Of a stretch of DNA of 9,655 bases, positions 5,805-9,655 are shown piece after piece. Source of the stretch: Caldifarciminota bacterium (GTDB lineage: Bacteria > Hydrothermota > UBA3072 > B12-G15); assembly GCA_021163525.1 (NCBI GenBank), contig JAGGTX010000016.1, forward strand, positions 1 through 9,655, given 5' to 3'. Numbering within the stretch: the stretch's first letter is position 1; each line of letters begins with the position of its first letter. The translations under genes and the position numbers were made by a program. A model generated the notes under the pieces. It was not told the origin of the DNA. It worked only from the letters and a program-made list of their open reading frames with translations, and did no database searches.

Positions 5805-6443
5805 ATGAAAATCTCATTCCATTTTAGAAGAAATCTTGTAGCGGGCCTGGCTGCAATCCTGCCATTGTCCATCACAGTGTTTGTTATCTGGTTTCTTGTG
5901 GAGAGAATAGGTGGTCTTATAGGCCATTTCCTTGTCCGTGTTCCATACCTGAACCTTGCACCAAAAGGCATCCATTCCCTTCTTGGTCTGGTCATCCTGG
6001 TTTTCATAATCTATATTGTTGGTGTATTCGCATCCGGATTTATTGGAAGAAGCATTGTTAAATGGTTCAACAATCTGATGGAAAGCCTCCCCCTTGTTAA
6101 AGGTCTTTACTCAGCAGCAAAAAAACTCACGGACACAATCTTCTTTGATAGAACTTCATTCAAAAAGGTGGTGATTATTGAATACCCCCACCAGGGAAGC
6201 AGGGCGATTGCATTCCTGACAAACGAAAAACCCTGGATTATAGATGGCGAAAGTTATCTCAATGTATTCATACCCACAATTCCCAATCCCACTTCAGGCT
6301 TTTACCTGCTAATCCCCGAGAAAAAGGTTGTTTTCACAGACATTCCTGTTGACTGGGGATTCAAGGTGGTAATATCAGGTGGAATACTTCTCCCGGAAAA
6401 GAGGGAATTCCATGCTAAGGTTCTTCAAAAGAAAGAAGATTGA
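5805..6443 (+). CDS. DUF502 family membrane protein
   Basis: Integral inner-membrane protein, 212 residues, of the DUF502 family (related to the plant COV/LCV proteins); molecular role unknown. Two membrane segments are visible, about 11-35 (with the family-typical GLAAILPLSIT near 14-24) and about 57-80. A conserved amphipathic region follows (ESLPLVKGLYSAAKKLTD, 93-110), then a soluble domain with the signature PTIPNPTSGF (157-166) and a C-terminal ISGG (190-193). Length is normal for the family. The start at ATG 5805 is forced: the kinase stop codon lies in frame 21 bases upstream, with no ATG, GTG or TTG between. The 3' end overlaps the CorC-like gene by 32 nt. The pairing with CorC suggests a shared envelope or ion-related role, but this is inference. 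Confidence 0.88.
   Translation: MKISFHFRRNLVAGLAAILPLSITVFVIWFLVERIGGLIGHFLVRVPYLNLAPKGIHSLLGLVILVFIIYIVGVFASGFIGRSIVKWFNNLMESLPLVKGLYSAAKKLTDTIFFDRTSFKKVVIIEYPHQGSRAIAFLTNEKPWIIDGESYLNVFIPTIPNPTSGFYLLIPEKKVVFTDIPVDWGFKVVISGGILLPEKREFHAKVLQKKED
6401..6405 (+). promoter_or_regulatory. Ribosome binding site deciding the CorC start
   Basis: GAGGG sits six bases before ATG 6412 (seven counted from GAGG). An in-frame GTG at 6379 would add 11 residues (beginning MEYFSRKR) but has only a weak AGG upstream, and family members usually begin close to the basic RFFKRKK stretch. The ATG at 6412 is therefore preferred. Confidence 0.55.
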
Positions 6444-7191
6444 TAGTGAGGCAAGGCTCAAAGAATTGATTGCCCGGAGCGAGGACCAGGGAATCATCAC
6501 CCGGGAGGAAGAGGAACTCATTGCATCCATCTTTGAAATCGGAGAAACACCTGTTGAAGAGGTGATGGCACCAAGGGTTGACCTTGTTGCAGTCCCAGCA
6601 GAAACAAAGGTTGAGGACATTGTTAAACTTTACAGAGAGAATGCCCATGGGAAAATCCCTGTTTATATAGAAAATATTGACAACATTGTTGGTATTATTT
6701 ACACAAAGGAACTCCTAAAACTATGGGGATGCCAGGAGAAGCTCTACGCTGTTGATGTGATGAAACTCCCTTATTTTATTCCATATACAAAGAATGTGCT
6801 TGAGACATTGAGGGAATTCCAGAAACTACACATATCTGTTGCCATTGTTGTTGATGAGTATGGTGGTGTTGAAGGTCTGGTTACAACAGAAGACCTTGTT
6901 GAAGAGATTGTTGGTGAACTTCAGGATGAACTTGACAGAGACAGAATACCTGTTAAAAGATTAAAGGACGGTTCCCTTGTTGTGAGAGGGATCACAGAGA
7001 TAGAGGAGATAGAGAGAAAACTTGGTGTCAACATTGGTGAGGAGGATGTAAGGACAATAGGAGGTCTTATTTTGAAAAAACTTGGCAGGGTTCCCAGAAG
7101 TGGAGAGAAGGTTGAAATTTCAGGGCTCCAGATCTTGATACTTGAGGCATCAAGGCAGAGGATACTCAGGTTGATTGTGAGAAAATTATGA
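6412..7191 (+). CDS. CorC/HlyC-type CBS-domain protein
   Basis: A soluble 259-residue protein of the CorC/YbeX group. After a basic N-terminus (RFFKRKK) and a helical segment, a CBS pair spans about 50-168, beginning at VMAPRVD. It contains the family signature VDEYGGVEGLVTTEDLVEEI (147-166, numbered from this start). The C-terminal CorC_HlyC (transporter-associated) domain follows at about 180-258, with RTIGGL near 214-219. The DUF21/CNNM membrane domain found in larger relatives is absent. CBS pairs usually bind adenosine nucleotides. Proposed roles for CorC-type proteins include magnesium/cobalt export and, for E. coli YbeX, ribosome metabolism; neither is proven here. The gene starts inside the end of the DUF502 gene in another frame, and its stop overlaps the dnaE start (ATGA), so the three are very probably cotranscribed and translationally coupled. 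Confidence 0.9.
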   Translation: MLRFFKRKKIDSEARLKELIARSEDQGIITREEEELIASIFEIGETPVEEVMAPRVDLVAVPAETKVEDIVKLYRENAHGKIPVYIENIDNIVGIIYTKELLKLWGCQEKLYAVDVMKLPYFIPYTKNVLETLREFQKLHISVAIVVDEYGGVEGLVTTEDLVEEIVGELQDELDRDRIPVKRLKDGSLVVRGITEIEEIERKLGVNIGEEDVRTIGGLILKKLGRVPRSGEKVEISGLQILILEASRQRILRLIVRKL

Positions 7192-9655
7192 GTTTTGTGC
7201 ATCTCCATCTCCATACCCAGTACTCATTCCTTGATGGGGCAATAAAGATAGACGACCTCATCAAAAAGGTGGACAGCCTTGGCATGAATGCAGTTGCCAT
7301 CACCGACCATGGAGGACTTTTCGGTGTTGTGGAATTCTATCTTAAGGCAATTAAAGAGGGTATAAAACCTATCATTGGAATGGAAGGATATTTCACCTAC
7401 GGGAGGATGGAGGAAAGGAAAAAAGAGGATTCACCATATCATATACTGCTTCTCGCAAAAAACGAAGAGGGATACAAGAACCTGATTAAAATTTCCTCTA
7501 TTTCATACCTGAAGGGGTTTTATGGAAAACCACGGTTTGACTTTGATACCCTCCTCAAACATCATAAGGGGCTGATAATAGGTTCTGCTTGTATTGAGGG
7601 AATCCTTGCAAAGGATATAAGGAAGGGGAACATTGAGGTTGCAAGAGAACATGCCGAACTTTTCAAAGAACTGAAGGGAGAAGACTTTTACATTGAGATA
7701 ATGAGGGTTGGGATTCCAGATGAGGACAGGGTGAACGAAGAACTTCTGAAGATATCCAGAGACCTTGATATACCAATAATTGCAACGAACGACGCCCATT
7801 ATTTGAACAGGGAGGACCATGTTGCGCACGATGTCCTCCTTGCCATCCAGACCAACAAAAAACTTGAGGATGATAACCGAATGAGATTTCCATCAAGCGA
7901 GTTCTATGTGAAGTCCCCTGAAGAGATGGAGGAATTATTCTCAGACCTGCCAGAGGCGATAAAGAACACGGTTCAACTTGCTGAGAAGATAGAGTATATC
8001 CCCTTTGAAACGGGCAAGTATCACATGCCAGAATTTGACATACCTCCTGAATTCTCATCCCCTGGTGAGTATCTGAAATATCTTGTTGAGGAAGGCATAA
8101 AAAGCAAGATGGCATACACTGAAGAAGTCAGGGAGAGGATTAACTATGAACTATCCGTGATTTCAAGGATGGGGTTTGAAGGCTATTTCCTGATTATTAA
8201 CGACATAGTGAAATCTGCCAGGGAGATGGGTATATTTGTTGGTCCTGGCAGGGGTTCAGCAGCAGGGAGCCTTGTTCTCTATGCCCTTGGAATAACAGAG
8301 ATAAACCCGCTTGAACACAATCTTATCTTTGAAAGATTCCTCAACCCAGAAAGAATCTCCATGCCTGATATTGACATAGACTTTGAGGACACAAGAAGGA
8401 AAGAGGTGATTGACTACATAAGGGAGAAGTATGGAGAGAACAGGGTTGCCCAGATTTGTTCATTCAATGTGCTTAAGGCAAAGGCTGTTATAAGGGATGT
8501 TGGAAGGGTTATGAACTACGACAATTCTGACATAAATAAGATTGCAAAACTGATTGATGCAGATACCCTTGAACAGGCACTTGAGAAATCAGAGGAACTC
8601 AAAACATTTATAAATTCAAGGGAGGACCTGAAAACCCTTTTTGATATTGCAAAAAAACTTGAAGGGCTTACAAGGCATCATGGTATCCATGCATCAGGTA
8701 TTGTAATAACGCCTGATGACCTGACAGAACACATTCCCCTTGCAACGGGTGGTGATAATGGTGACAGGCGAGAAGTCAAGACACAGTATGAGATGAATAT
8801 CCTTGAGAAACTGGGTTTTCTCAAGGTTGATATACTTGGGCTCAACACACTTTCAGTGATAAGAAAGACCCTTGAGTATATAAAGGAACCCATTGACCTT
8901 GCACTACTCGATAAAAGCGACCCTGCTGTTTACAAACTTCTCTCAGAGGGAGACACAATCGGTGTGTTCCAGCTTGAGGAGGCAGGTGCAAGGAGCATCC
9001 TCAGGAAGTTCAAACCATCCAACTTCTCTGAAATTGTGCTTGTTCTTGCGCTCATAAGACCTGGTCCTCTCCAGGTGATAGACCTTGAAAGCCTCATAAG
9101 AAAGAAAGAGGGGATTGAGAAGGTCAGGTATCCCCACCCAGTTCTTGAGGAGATCCTGAAGGAGACCTACGGGTATCCAATATTCCAGGAACAGGCCATG
9201 CTCATAGCAAACAAACTATGCGGTTTCTCCTTCGGAAAGGCGGACATCCTGAGAAAGGCAATGGGAAAGAAGGACATGGAGATCATGATCTCCCTCAGGG
9301 AGGACTTCATATCAGGAGCAGTGGAGAATGGACTTGATAAAGAGACAGCAGAGCAGGTCTTTGCAGACATCTCCACCTTTGCCTCTTATGCCTTCAATAA
9401 ATCACACAGCACTGTTTATGGAGAATTATCCTTCAGGACCGCATACCTGAAGGCACATTACCCCGTTGAGTTCCTGGCAGCAACAATGACAAGTGAGATC
9501 GGGAAGACGGATAAATTGAAGAGATATATCCTTGATGCCCAGAGGCATGGGATTACTGTAACCCCTCCAGACATAAACAGGTCTGGATTTGAGTTTATAC
9601 CAGAGGAAGGCAAAATCCTCTACGGGCTTGGGGCAATAAAAAATGTTGGGGAGAG
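7188..9655 (+). CDS. dnaE: DNA polymerase III alpha subunit (replicase), 3' end cut by the window
   Basis: Catalytic subunit of the replicative polymerase; 822 codons are visible without frameshift and the frame is still open at the edge (family usually over 1,100 residues). Residues 1-205 are a PHP domain with all nine expected metal ligands by motif position: H7, H9, D16, H41, E66, H85, C135, D202 and H204. The polymerase core follows: FVGPGRGSAAGS, palm motif PDIDIDF with D394 and D396, third catalytic aspartate D548 (VDILGL), then the fingers with RPGPL and GYPIFQEQAM. The last residues (ILYGLGAIKNVGE) enter the helix-hairpin-helix region, so clamp-, OB- and tau-binding parts are outside. 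The start overlaps the CorC stop (ATGA). The only purine stretch upstream is GTGAGAAAA, so coupling is likely. DnaE rather than PolC, as shown by the N-terminal PHP and no inserted DEDD exonuclease. Confidence 0.95.
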   Translation, partial: MSFVHLHLHTQYSFLDGAIKIDDLIKKVDSLGMNAVAITDHGGLFGVVEFYLKAIKEGIKPIIGMEGYFTYGRMEERKKEDSPYHILLLAKNEEGYKNLIKISSISYLKGFYGKPRFDFDTLLKHHKGLIIGSACIEGILAKDIRKGNIEVAREHAELFKELKGEDFYIEIMRVGIPDEDRVNEELLKISRDLDIPIIATNDAHYLNREDHVAHDVLLAIQTNKKLEDDNRMRFPSSEFYVKSPEEMEELFSDLPEAIKNTVQLAEKIEYIPFETGKYHMPEFDIPPEFSSPGEYLKYLVEEGIKSKMAYTEEVRERINYELSVISRMGFEGYFLIINDIVKSAREMGIFVGPGRGSAAGSLVLYALGITEINPLEHNLIFERFLNPERISMPDIDIDFEDTRRKEVIDYIREKYGENRVAQICSFNVLKAKAVIRDVGRVMNYDNSDINKIAKLIDADTLEQALEKSEELKTFINSREDLKTLFDIAKKLEGLTRHHGIHASGIVITPDDLTEHIPLATGGDNGDRREVKTQYEMNILEKLGFLKVDILGLNTLSVIRKTLEYIKEPIDLALLDKSDPAVYKLLSEGDTIGVFQLEEAGARSILRKFKPSNFSEIVLVLALIRPGPLQVIDLESLIRKKEGIEKVRYPHPVLEEILKETYGYPIFQEQAMLIANKLCGFSFGKADILRKAMGKKDMEIMISLREDFISGAVENGLDKETAEQVFADISTFASYAFNKSHSTVYGELSFRTAYLKAHYPVEFLAATMTSEIGKTDKLKRYILDAQRHGITVTPPDINRSGFEFIPEEGKILYGLGAIKNVGE

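Noticed and set aside
7663..8115. 150-residue minus-strand open frame (and a smaller one at 7503-7829) inside dnaE
   Set aside because: Both are antisense to continuous conserved DnaE sequence and have no independent evidence.

Overview
The window reads as chromosomal DNA of a diderm (Gram-negative-type) bacterium that is probably thermophilic. The protein set is ordinary bacterial: DnaE replicase, hybrid histidine kinase, DUF502, CorC and an ImmA/IrrE-type regulator. A lipobox protein followed by a beta-barrel-like protein suggests an outer membrane. Arg is coded mostly by AGG/AGA, Ile often by ATA, and the proteins are rich in Lys, Glu and Ile, which is common in thermophiles. GC looks like roughly 40% by eye. 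I cannot name the phylum; an uncultured lineage is plausible. I see no rRNA, tRNA, CRISPR array, insertion sequence or phage gene.

Layout. Bases 1-278 hold no supported gene. They contain A-rich tracts, repeated GTGAAC and ACATGTAA words and a near-consensus promoter. Bases 279-1478 (+) encode an XRE helix-turn-helix protein fused to an ImmA/IrrE zinc peptidase. Bases 1462-2615 (-) are a translationally coupled pair, a lipoprotein then a putative outer-membrane beta-barrel protein, converging on and overlapping the peptidase gene by 17 nt. A 91-bp divergent promoter region (2616-2706) separates this pair from a rightward series: a stand-alone receiver with a degenerate active site (2707-3090), a large soluble GAF/PAS hybrid histidine kinase (3087-5783), a DUF502 membrane protein (5805-6443), a CorC-like CBS protein (6412-7191) and the first 822 codons of dnaE (7188 to the right edge). 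The rightward genes overlap or nearly touch (4 nt, 21-nt gap, 32 nt, 4 nt).

How the genes may work together. The receiver and hybrid kinase form a signalling pair without an output domain, so any output must act through partners elsewhere. The divergent lipoprotein/barrel pair is a candidate envelope partner by position only. DUF502, CorC and dnaE look like a housekeeping run with its own promoter inside the 3' end of the kinase gene.

The most notable signal is in gene expression. All four genes that begin an apparent transcription unit have their start codon fixed by a close in-frame upstream stop, show no Shine-Dalgarno sequence, and have a sigma-70-like -10 box ending about 6-10 nt before the ATG. 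This predicts leaderless mRNAs. The internal genes instead rely on stop/start overlaps or purine-rich ribosome binding sites. I found no clearly new biological system; the leaderless pattern and the degenerate receiver coupled to a hybrid kinase are the best leads.
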